Assembly: GCF_011397635.1 (NCBI RefSeq)
Contig: NC_064756.1
Span: 3,924,922-3,988,921, forward strand
DNA: 64,000 nucleotides
Reading direction: 5' to 3'
Origin: Epinephelus fuscoguttatus
Taxonomy: Eukaryota; Chordata; Actinopteri; Perciformes; Serranidae
Made by a program: the position numbers and the translations under genes. The notes below the pieces were generated by a model. That model had not been told where the DNA came from, made no database searches, and saw only the letters and a program-made list of their open reading frames with translations. Of this stretch, positions 11,401 through 21,100 are shown in pieces (positions within the stretch are counted from its first letter, which is position 1; every line of letters starts with the position of its first letter).

Positions 11401-13360
11401 TGTGACCTGGATAAATATGCAACATGGGAACATTATTCAATCAGAAATGTTTGATAAAAAAACCAACCATCACTTTCATATTCACTGGAGCACAGACAAG
11501 GAAGTATCATAGCAGCATCATATCAGGACACGTCGATATACGCAGTAGGAAACTGATCACATTACAGAGTCGAGGCTTTCTACTGTGGTCTGTTCAGTGG
11601 TGGGTTGAATATGTGTTTGCCTCTGATGTATGATATATAAATAGACTTGCAGGTAAGTATACAGCAGCCCACACACCCCTCGAAACTCTGAACACTCCAC
11701 CCTAGGGGGATCGGAAAGCTGAATGAGGCTTCAACAGGCCGACCACAAAAACAGTCACATCTGTTTCCATATCAACCATTCTCAATAAATTTGGCTGTGA
11801 GGAATTTACTCTTAGTTTGAGTTCTCTCAACAATGTAAAAAGGTACATTCTTTAAAATGTAACTGCCTGCAACTATAAACTTTGATCATCATAACTGTGT
11901 CAAATACATCCTCACACCTGCCTTTATAAGGACTCTTACAGAATGTTCCATCTTGTGTGTGCAGCTGTTTACGTTCGTCCATGACTCCTACCTTTGGTCT
12001 TATTGTTGACCCATTCATTGATTTCATCTGCTGCCACCTGGGGGTTGCTGAAGTCCAGGCTCCTGCTCTCACATTGGAAGTTGGCTTTGTTGGTGGATAC
12101 AAAGGCCTCCTCCATGGGGAAGCCCTCCTGGCTGAACATGGCGTTGGCGATAAGCACAACGTCCTGGTTGGACTTAGCTGTCAAGTTCTTGTGCAGCTTC
12201 TTCAGCATCTTGTAGGGGCCTGGGAGGATCAAATAAACTTTGAATTATTTTTTAGTTTACTGCTTAGGATTTAAATGTCCAAATATGTGGAGGATTTTCT
12301 GACTTCAGCTCCTAAGGAGAGACAATTTACTGTAAAACTTTAATTGAAAGTTCATATTAAATGCCCAGTCTCTTTTACTAGCCTGGTGTAGCTACACAAA
12401 TCAATGTCTGTCTCAAATAGAGGCCTAGTCTGGTTGCCAAGAAGTTTATTTTTATAGAAGTTCTTTGGATGTATAAAACCAGATTTCTGACTACCCACTT
12501 GACCTTAGGTTAGTTAGCTGTTTAAGATGCACATACACATATGTCAATATGGACATGTTACACATCGTTAGCATGGTTCATTTCATTTTACTGAAACCAT
12601 GAGCACCAGAGAAGATCGTAAGTCTTTCAGATTTCAAAGCATGACGAAAAAACAAGTGGTGACTCCCTTCCTCTATAGCTGTCATTAAGTCAGCATACAT
12701 GTCCTTTACTCAGTTACCTGGTAAGTTATTAATATTTCTTTAGTCCGTAAGGGTCCACTGATCAAAAGACTCAAAACTGTTTTTCACAACAAGATATAGT
12801 AGTGTGGTGTGGGTATACCAAGTGCTGTAAAACAAGTGTCATAACGTAACAACTAATATGTTATTTGAAGCTTAAGTAATATCCATACTGATTCAAACAA
12901 ACAATTTGATCATAGCTTGTGTAAAGGGAATTAAAGGCCTGTCCCAAATATAGGCCTGTTGATCTCAGTGATTTAAGCAAATAGTAGCCCGGGCTAGTAA
13001 TTGAAGTTTTACAGTATGAATTTGTAATTCTATACACAACTGGCATCTAATTTTCATCAGTGCAACTCTCGCTAGTACCTGAACTTCTCTTGCCTTACCG
13101 TTTTTCTTGTAACGGAGAGCACTGAGGATCTGCTTCCGAGTATCGCCATGAGCTCCTGGTAGCAACATGCCCAGGATGGAAGCGACCCCATGGGGCGAAA
13201 GCACCACATTTTCCAGGGGCTTGGATTGGACTACTTGCTGAAACACCTGTATGCCAAGATCAGAGCCCCGTTCACCGTAGGTGGGAGCCTGGGACTGCAC
13301 GACCTCATGGCCATACAAGGCCACCAGTGCGTACAGGCAGAGTAACGAGAGGTGCTTCAT
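5417..13360 (-). CDS. serpine2: serpine2: glia-derived nexin / protease nexin-1 (8 coding exons)
   Basis: Secreted serpin that traps thrombin, urokinase-type plasminogen activator and related trypsin-like proteases, aided by heparin. Coding exons on the minus strand: 13360-13099, 12219-11992, 11406-11209, 7667-7469, 7377-7280, 6059-5973, 5831-5748, 5454-5417. All have GT-AG borders and phases join without a break to give 397 aa (human 398). Residues 1-23 are a hydrophobic signal peptide (start [10 protein letters not shown]). Exon 3 opens with a Lys-rich helix D (KMLKKLHKN), the expected heparin site, overlapping an NLT glycosylation site. The segments [16 protein letters not shown] and ELPYHGN are near-diagnostic. 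The reactive loop reads [11 protein letters not shown], giving P1-P1' Arg364-Ser365, the same precursor position as in human. The hinge [10 protein letters not shown] and the end FMGQMNQP are typical of inhibitory serpins. Intron 4 carries several repeats. Confidence 0.95.
6296..6560 (+). mobile_element. degraded tRNA-derived SINE (family S1)
   Basis: The segment GGGAACCGGAGGGTCGCATG followed by CTGCTCAGGGCACCTG and CTCGCTCTGACACC matches the family seen on the minus strand at 47950-48235 and 33427-33835. Those copies have a clearer tRNA-like head (GGCAGTAGCTCAGT and GGTTCAAG). This copy has a damaged B box. It lies in serpine2 intron 6. Confidence 0.5.
7806..7840. repeat. perfect 15-bp inverted repeat with 5-nt loop
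   Basis: Left arm 7806-7820 (GTTTGCTGTTATCAC), loop ATTAA, right arm 7826-7840 exactly complementary. It lies in serpine2 intron 4, 140 nt upstream of exon 5 in transcript direction. No U-run follows. It may be a hairpin or the remnant of a small palindromic element. Confidence 0.9.
8051..8190 (+). pseudogene. remnant of a hAT-type transposase BED zinc finger
   Basis: From the ATG at 8051 the frame reads [15 protein letters not shown], then KVICK, which resembles the BED-finger start of hAT/ZBED transposases (S-VWxHF, then VxCKxC). The second Cys is replaced by Ile. The match continues in another frame near 8152-8190 ([10 protein letters not shown]), so there is a frameshift. No zinc-binding set survives and no downstream transposase is visible. 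It is a fossil in serpine2 intron 4. Confidence 0.5.
9530..9945 (+). repeat. high-copy teleost interspersed repeat (family B)
   Basis: The block includes TTTACAGCAGAAATAAACATG, the 'caaaaaaccccaacatagcaatgg' type core near 9818-9842, and a right end with CAAACCAATGGGTGACATCA followed by CTATTTATACAGTCTGTGG. Parts of the same family lie at 24440-24500 and 24740-24830 (AGAGCAGAAATAAACATG; AAACCAATGGGCGTCA). It has no coding capacity and is probably a non-autonomous DNA element. Confidence 0.5.
10155..10665 (-). mobile_element. RTE/Rex3-like LINE 3' fragment
   Basis: The minus-strand frame encodes [33 protein letters not shown] and [14 protein letters not shown], the C-terminal RT end of a very common fish LINE. 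Its last part includes CTCCTGCACGTCCCACTGGT on the minus strand. The tail near 10165-10180 reads AAAATGGATCG on the minus strand, a decayed (GATG)n-type end. Other pieces lie at 21320-22563, 30090-31140 and 35297-35430. The Rex3/RTE name rests on recall of the family. Confidence 0.7.
12440..12760. repeat. unclassified repeat shared with 34110-34260
   Basis: The words TAGAAGTTCTTTGGATGTAT and, further on, GTAAGGGTCC occur here and again in the same order at 34125-34235. No coding capacity. The borders are uncertain. Confidence 0.4.
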
Positions 13361-13377
13361 CTTCAACACCACAGCAC

Positions 13378-14466
13378 CTGGTAAGAAACAAAGAACAGAT
13401 TGGATGCATTGTGTAGCAAAAACCATGCCAGTCTCATCCGTTGATTTCATACAGTAGACACACGGATTACTGGTGGCATGTATTATTTATCTCTGAGCAT
13501 TATCAATATTTCATCATGAGACCTGAACAACCACAGACATCAATCTATAACAACAGACATTCCTTAAAATCATCTCCATGACAGTTTGATATTCCTTTCT
13601 CATGACTCATCGAGGGTAACTACAATTATCACATCCACCGTCACTTGCTGTTAAGCAATAAATCAGTTCATCCAGAGCTGCAGGATCTGACTAACTCTTA
13701 CTCACAATGTCTAAATATTAGTCTAACCATAACCACCTCACTGAAACTGGGCTCTTCTTTCATTTTAATTTTAGACTGAATTAAATCTTTTGGGCCATTT
13801 TAGGAAGATGATTCAGCCTGCACCCCACTCACATAAGCAGAATGAATGCAGCCACAGGAGCCAGCCAGAATGCCCGCTGGCTTGCATGCTTAGAGAGACG
13901 TAATACATCTATGTGAGTAACTGGAGGCCTACATATCCTTGCTGGTGACCATGCTTTATTGTTCCAGAGTTGCAAAGTGAGCTGTGCAAAAGTTTAGGTT
14001 AGTGTGTAGCCGTGTTGTGGTTTAGTTGCTGATTAGATTTGCAGCTGAATCTGAGATCGTTCTCACAAGCTTTGGAAAAGGCAGTGACACAGCCTCGACA
14101 TGCAGTTTGTTCTAAGGTGAACCAAGATCTTTTTACAAAAATCTAACAAGTTGATGGTCTTTTGACACAAAGACTTGAGATCCCTGGCTTGATACATTGC
14201 AAGATTTTTGTATGCAATGATCTATATGCCATTGTCAGGGTGTATTTTAGCTGTAATCATGTGAAGCTGCCCCTTTTGTGCTTTTATGGTTCACATACAG
14301 TATATGATAACATGCTTTTTGGCTTGTCTTTGTAGCAATCTCATTTGGCGTTTTGTATAGCTTGTTTTAGAGCTGTAAATGTTTTATTTTTGTTCTATGT
14401 TGCAGCCTGTCTTGGCCACGACACTGGTGAAAATGAGATTTTTAATCTCAAGAGGACTTTCTGATC

Positions 14467-14530
<64 letters not shown>

Positions 14531-15186
14531 ACCAGCCACTGAGCATTACTTAATTAAAACTGCTATGCTGGACTACAATGACGCACAGTGTAGCCCTCAT
14601 TTGGTGGCAAAGTGACAAATTGCAACTGTGTTAAATATACATGAGCAAAGAGGGAGTGCTATATGCCCAGAATTTGGGACTCCTATGTAACGTTAGGTCG
14701 TGTTTGCCAAAAATGCTGCAATAAAACAGGAAGATAATTTTCAGAGTTTGTCGTGTGTCTGTCAAATGTCCAGGAAATGCAGCACTGGCACAAATGACAC
14801 AAAGCCACCATGCTTCATGCATTAAACCTGCACCTCGTCCTGCTGCAGGGACTCCAAGGAAGCAGCAACACTGGATGTGAAGCGCACTTGTGGCTCAACT
14901 ATTCCTGTGACTCACTTTAACATAACTTAAACCTACTCAGACGTGTTTCTATGCTTACTGTAATTATTTACATCTAATTTAAGGTGTCAAACAAACCCCA
15001 CCTGACAGACATGCTATACATTATTTAATGTTCGCCATATGACGTTACACGTTTTATTTAAATGGCCAGGGGAAACTTCTTGCGCTGTAATGATGGCGAC
15101 AAGCTGGCGCTAACCCTCGTTAAGGTAACGCTTGTTTTAATAGCTGTACTTGTTGAGTTTACTGTTAAAGTAAGTTAAAAACACAG
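13378..15186 (-). other. serpine2 5' intron
   Basis: Intron between the non-coding first exon and the first coding exon, whose acceptor (TTTCTTACCAG) lies at 13378-13388. It contains a (TA)n/(TG)n microsatellite at about 14467-14527. I see no other gene in it. Confidence 0.5.
14467..14527. repeat. compound (TA)n-(TG)n microsatellite
   Basis: TA run followed by about 22 TG units. Confidence 0.95.
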
Positions 15187-15475
15187 TCCTTACCTATCAC
15201 GAGGTGACGTTACTTCGACTTATCCCGCAGGTGAAACTATTACCTTTATTAGTCCGCTTTCCGCCGCCGTCCAAACGAGAAACAAATGTTCGTCCGCGAT
15301 GTGAATGACAAAACTCCTTAATCCAGTGAAAGTGAGAAGTAGTACTGACTCCACCGCTGATTCAGAGGCGACTTTATTGGACTGAACTCCGCCTTCAAGC
15401 CAAACAACTGGGCATGAAGCGGATCTCTGCGTTGCTTTGAAACTCACAGTAACACAGCATCAGCTTCCGGTACAC
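15187..15475 (-). promoter_or_regulatory. likely serpine2 promoter and non-coding first exon
   Basis: CpG-richer segment upstream of the serpine2 start codon. Two possible donors in the transcript direction are AAAG|GTAATAG near 15243 and GATAG|GTAAGG near 15193. ETS-type CTTCCGG or CCGGAA words lie at 15464-15470 and 15652-15658. No transcript evidence is available, so the exon limits are inferred. Confidence 0.35.
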
Positions 15476-15847
15476 TTTCAAAATAAAACCAAACGACTTA
15501 CCGCCGAAATGCAGTTTCACTCACTTTATAATATAACACAATCATTTCAAATGCTGATATAATTTTTTCGCTGTACTTTGTCGATTTATCGTTTGTATTT
15601 TGTGAGAGGTAAAAAAAAATAATAATAATAATATTTAAGTCTGTGTATCTACTTCCGGTGAGTTTTGGCTAGCTCTGGCTAACTTGACGCTGCTAACAAC
15701 TTGTAAATTGTTTACAACAGGAAGTGACAGTAATGAAGGAATGTACCTTAAAACTTCAATTAAAACCCAAGTCCCTTTGTTTTCTTTTCTTTCATTTTAT
15801 AAGGTGTGGCTACACATTTAGACAAATAATCTCAATGAGATGCCTGA

Positions 15848-16038
15848 GGTCTCATTTATAAAGCAATGCACAGGATCTGTATTAACAATGTGTGTATGGA
15901 CAAAAGCCAAAAAAGGTGTGCACCAAAGAATATTAATAATACATCACTGTTTTTATACATCACAGCTTTTGTGTGGGAAGTGGCGTACCCCTTTCTCAGG
16001 CCTTGTTTTGGGCGTAACGGATGTCCATAAATGAGACC
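15848..16038. mobile_element. 191-bp MITE with perfect 12-bp inverted ends
   Basis: The left end GGTCTCATTTAT (15848-15859) is exactly complementary to the right end ATAAATGAGACC (16027-16038). There is no coding capacity. A longer diverged copy in the opposite orientation ends at 23844 with the same 12 bp and shares the internal words CTGTGATNTATAAAAACAG and TTTTGGCTTTTGTC. The superfamily is not decided. It lies in the region between serpine2 and prss16. Confidence 0.7.
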
Positions 16039-16120
16039 TTTGGTCCTGTTGCCAATGTTAAAACCAAGTTGTTGACTACCTCAAACCACGATTACCCTGT
16101 AAGTTCATATTCCTTTAGTC

Positions 16121-16205
16121 CAGGGGTCGACAACCTTTGCTATCAAAAGAGCCATTTTTGGCCAAAAAGAAAAGAAACTGACTGCAGCCTCAAAACATGA
16201 TATAA
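16121..16205 (+). repeat. one end of a hAT-like non-autonomous element
   Basis: Starts CAGGGGTCGACAACCTTTG and goes on with ATCAAAAGAGCCATTTTTGG, a well-known fish repeat with hAT-like terminal CAGGGGT. The other end is not identified. Confidence 0.45.
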
Positions 16206-16559
16206 CCAGTGATTGTTCTAATCCTTGCTCTGCCTGTACTGGTTATCTCAGGCCGATCAAAATGATTGTTTCATGTAAAAGACACTTGTAAAAACAATTC
16301 AGCAACATGTTTGGTGGTTGGCTGCTGATATTTAAAGAGCCCAAGATGCAAAACCAGGTGTGTTCCATTTTACCTCATGTCCCAAATTACTTGACCTCAC
16401 TTTGGGCGAGTTTCATCATGGAGTGATTTTGTATTTGCATATCCTCCTCAGGATAAACACTGCATGGCTAAATTCTGGCAAACCCTCCCACATCTGAGGT
16501 CCATTCACAAAGGACCATCTGATGCTTTTCTGTCTGGTGAAGGGATACAGTTGGGTGGT

Positions 16560-16560
<1 letters not shown>

Positions 16561-16638
<78 letters not shown>
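16561..16638. repeat. (AC)39 microsatellite
   Basis: Pure AC dinucleotide run of 78 bp. Open frames across it are artefacts of the repeat. Confidence 0.98.
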
Positions 16639-16639
<1 letters not shown>

Positions 16640-16640
<1 letters not shown>

Positions 16641-18012
16641 GAGGAGAGGCTGTGGCTCAATTACATGCCTGCTGCAGCCAAAGAGAGGATTATGAGTAGG
16701 TGCGCGGGGATTTGAATTACAGGGGATTAAATGAGAGTGTATGGGCAATTATGGCTAAATCCTTTGTAAATGTTTACCTTAAGAAAGACTGGATTGTGGG
16801 CCGTCATAATAATACATTCTACATGTATATTTTGTGGGCCGAACCTCTGCTTTAACAGATTAGTTTCACACAGTCTGACTGAATACCCAGGTGGAGGCAT
16901 TGGGAATTCACAACAACAGCATGGGACACCCATAGTGGGGCTGGACTCAGAGCAGGATTTTGGCCTACAGTCTTCGTGGGTGTGTGGTTTGTGCTTGGAG
17001 TCGGGGTCTTGCACGTCCAGCTGAGATACAGAGATAGTGCTGTTGTGAAAACAAACACAGTCAAGCAAAGTGGGGTCATTGTGTCTGTGTTTTGGAGGTA
17101 GTGAATGAACACACAGCTGTCGAATATCATCATGTCAGGCAAGGCCACCTCTGCTTTAGTGTTGCAGACTCTGCTCTTCAGCTAAATCCATCTACTTCAA
17201 GACAAAACATGAGACTGTTGCAATATGCTGTCCGAATTAGACAGTTTCCATCTCTGGGTGCTGCCGGAGATATCATCACACTCCTGTTGAGCAGCCAAGA
17301 CAACATTGTCGTTACACTCTTATCATCAAACAAGACTAAACTTGTGCTGAACAAGAGCAGATGTGTGCATGTTTGTGCAACACATATCCCATGCAAACAC
17401 ATGAACTGGAGCCATTTCAGAGCGTATTCTCTCCTGCAAAGTTCAGTCTCGTTTTTTTCACCGCTGCCTGCATGATCCTCAGTGTGTTATCGAACCATCA
17501 AATGCTACAGTGAAATGTGTGCAGTCACGGTTTTGATGGACTTTCTGATAAGCTCCTGAAATTTACAGAGATCGCTGTGAAAGATAGTTTCTCAATATGA
17601 AATGTATTTGTCAAGAGTTGGCCATGTAAAGTCTCCTGTATGCAGATAGGATTGGTCAATATCATGCAACAAAAGGCAGTGACTGTGCAAACTGTAAAAG
17701 TAAATGCTATGCTGGGAAAATGTTCAATTTCACACACTTTAATTTTTTCCCCAGTACAAAAGAAAATTTTCCTGCAAAATGATGATTATTGAGTGCGATG
17801 AAAAATTTTGGGATGATGCTACTTGTTGCCGCCTTAAAATGATTTAACTAGGCTATCTGGGACAATTCTGAACCATGTCTCAGAAAGACACCTCTACTAC
17901 CACTCCTAGTTTAACGTGCACCCTGCCCAGAAACACATATTGACCTTTAAAAAGTTCACTCAGAATAAAATTGAAAATGCAGAGAGCTTCTACTGTCTTA
18001 AAAAAAGTATTT
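16640..18012. other. intergenic sequence between prss16 and serpine2
   Basis: No exon or known domain recognised. Open frames of about 110-127 codons on both strands (for example 17092-17475) overlap each other, lack any family motif and carry no splice context. Confidence 0.4.
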
Positions 18013-18018
18013 TTTATT
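18013..18018 (-). terminator. candidate poly(A) signal of prss16
   Basis: AATAAA on the minus strand (TTTATT on plus), about 185 nt beyond the prss16 stop. Confidence 0.5.
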
Positions 18019-18199
18019 CGTCATCTCACTCATTTAAAATACCTGAACTTTGTACTTACTGATGCTTGTGTAAAGTGCCTTTTTAAGGAGTCATAAATGT
18101 GGCAGTAAAATAAGCAGTCTCACTCCAATGTCAATAATCTGAACAAAAGAGTAATTAGTTTGCTTTGCAAAGCCGTCGATTGGCCTGTTCGGCTGTCAG

Positions 18200-21100
18200 T
18201 CACTGGCTCAGCCACTTCTGGAGCATTAAGAAGATGTGGTCACGGGCCAGAGCCAGCTGGGGGAGGTCCTCGCTCCTGGCAGGGTACATGTTGGCACAGT
18301 GGGCTGTTCCTGGATAAGACAAAAAAATATACAGGATAAAGCAGTGATAAACAGTACAAGTAAGATTTTCAGAGTTACGAGAACAATTATCCACCTAATA
18401 AAGTCAGAGTTGAACAAGTGAGCCATTGTTCTACTCTGAAACTGTTTCGTGGCTTCTGTGTGTTAAAAGCAATACAAATTTAATTCAGTCTTCTACTTGT
18501 GTGACTCAACAAATTCTAGACCTGCAAACACACTGATTAAAGAAGTTCCTGATTAAAGAAGTTCCTCCAAGGCTTCATGATGAACTGTGGTCAAAGGAGA
18601 GGTGTACCTTCGAGGCACCTGCTACAACTGCTGAACATAAACAAGAATAGACAAAACTGGACTTATTGTAATCAGATGTTTTGTACATTTGATTTTAGCT
18701 TAAAGAGGACCTAATATGCTTTTTGCCTTTTCTTTAGTGTTTCGTGTAGCATTTTATGCATCTGTAAGGTCTGCAAAGTAAAACAGCCCAAAGTCTAGGC
18801 CAAAAGAAGCTCTGTCTCCCTACAGACACAGCTCCTCAGCTGCCCAAAATGCATCGTTTGCATTCCTGCCTTTACGGCCGTAACTTGGTTACATCACTTT
18901 GTAACGCATTAACACTATTGACGAGATATACCAGCAATCCATGTTTTCACTGGTATAAGATGGGGGGCGCTGTTACACATCTTGTGAAATAGAACAGCAC
19001 TGCCATGTCCAAAAATAAACCAAGAAGATGATCAGCTGGGAACCGGACAAAGATTCATCAGCTTGTAAACTGCACGAAAATGCCGGCACCGACGGAAAAG
19101 TTTACGGTTGCACAAGCCGTGGAGATGTTGATGGACTCAGATTCCTACACTTCCTGTTTTGATCAACATTCTGAATCCAATTTGGACAAAGAAGCAAACG
19201 AGTTTGGGGGGACGAAACGGGATCTCCATGACAGTGACAGGGACACACACACAAGACAACCACATAGGAGACGGAAACAACTGAATGTGAGAAAGTGTTC
19301 CGCTATACCTCAAAGAGAATATAATTTTTTAAGTATTATCTTTATTATTATTATTATTTTATTATTATTGTTATTTCTACAATTCAAACTGGTGTAAGGA
19401 ATTGAGAAAAAAAATGTATATCTGAAACTGATTTTGACAAAAGTGCATTTTCTCAGCTTTTTGTCTGAAATGTTGTTGTTTTTTTTAATGAAAATGCACA
19501 AATTCAAGTGTTGAAAAAAAAAAAAAAAAGGAACAAAATAAGTGCAGTGTGTCCCGCACCACTGCCCCTCGTTGACCCCGTCAGCTTTTTTTTTTGCTGA
19601 TTCATTAAGTTGAATCGGCAACAGCGGAGCCCATCAATGAATGATATCACTCTGATTGGCAGTTCAGCTCAGTGCAAGAAGAGAAACACAAGTGAGGAAA
19701 GTAAACAAACAACAAAAGTCAAGAGGGAGTGAGACCAAAACAAACTTGTTCCATAAGGTCAGATTATTTTTCTTTAGCCATTTAGTTCTTTAGCAGAAAT
19801 GTCTCCTGACGGTTTCTGTTATTGCTCACTGGTGGACAGTAAATATGCTCTGTTCTTTCAACACTGGATTGTGTTGTTAATGCGCTAACTGGCTAACAAG
19901 ACAGTCTTCCAGTTTCTCTTTTTAAATCTATCGCCATCTGCTGGTGTGGAGAGTTTTCTGGAGTCAGTTGGGTGTGTCAAGGCATTCTTTCTCACCTTTG
20001 ATGAAAACAGCAGGGAGCTCAGGAGAGATGTCCTGGGTGATTCCCAAGGCGTGCCAGGGGTCTATGGACCCGTTGGGAAGAATTATTCTGGAGGAGCGGA
20101 TGTCATAGGCACCGTAATACTCATTGGTTTGGGCTACGGCCTCTGCCAGCTGCTCAGCGCTGATGTTGTAGAAGTCTGCACACTGTTTCACGTGATACCT
20201 AGATGAGGAAGCACAGATCAACAATGCAACGTCTAAGGAAACTGCAAAGAAAATGGCCAATGGGGATAAGAAACATAATAATGAGTTTATTACTGTACGC
20301 AGAGAGGAATGTTTGGTGTACTCACACAAGAGGGAAGCCAGTGAATGGCTGGTTGGGCGAATCGGTGCTCTGATAGAATCCAAATTCAGTGCAGGTCTGG
20401 TAGACCCACTGTCTCCCTGACAACACACACACAATATTTTCCCAAGCTTGACAAATTCAGAAGTTATATATAAGCAAAAGCACTAATGACACAGAGAAGA
20501 TAAAGTTTACAGTCAGTTTAAAATGGCTTCACACCCAAAACGTATTTACTTTCTGTTAGTCAGGCCCCAATTAAGAGAGGAAAGAGTGCAACTGAAACCC
20601 ACAAGACGGGGTGGGGGTGGGGGGTCGGGGGAGTTTAATGCGAACACATCCCAGTGGCTTTTTAAGAGGCCACTTCCTGTTCCAGTGATCACCCTCCCTC
20701 CAGCCCTCCCACTCATGAAACTGAAGCTGGGAACTGGGACCACAGCCCAGGGCAAGGGCACAACATGGAATATAGAGAAGCCATTTTTGGTTAAACATGC
20801 AAAGTTGTTAGACAACATAATTACAAAAAACAGCATGCCCAATCTTAGCGTGGTCTATTTTCATCAGCAGAATGTCAAAACAAACACCCCTTGGTTGTTT
20901 TAAAGGTCCCATATTATGCTCATTTTAAGGTTCATACTTGTATTGGGTTTTTAATGAACATGTTTACACCCTTTAATGTTCAAAAAACAAATTGCTTTTC
21001 TAAAACTGTCTGCCTGAATATATGTCTATTCACCCTCTGTCTGAAATGTCCATCTCTTTAAGCCCCCCTCCTGAAAAAGTCCAGTCTGCTCTGACTGGTT

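Noticed and set aside
16416-16748. Open frames crossing the (AC)n tract, both strands
   Set aside because: Created by the dinucleotide repeat; no motif or splice context.
17092-17475. 127-codon plus-strand open frame
   Set aside because: Overlaps several antisense frames of similar length, no recognisable family, no promoter or splice signals; likely chance in intergenic DNA.
19310-19621. 103-codon minus-strand frame rich in Asn, Ile and Phe
   Set aside because: Produced by (ATT)n and poly-A/T tracts.
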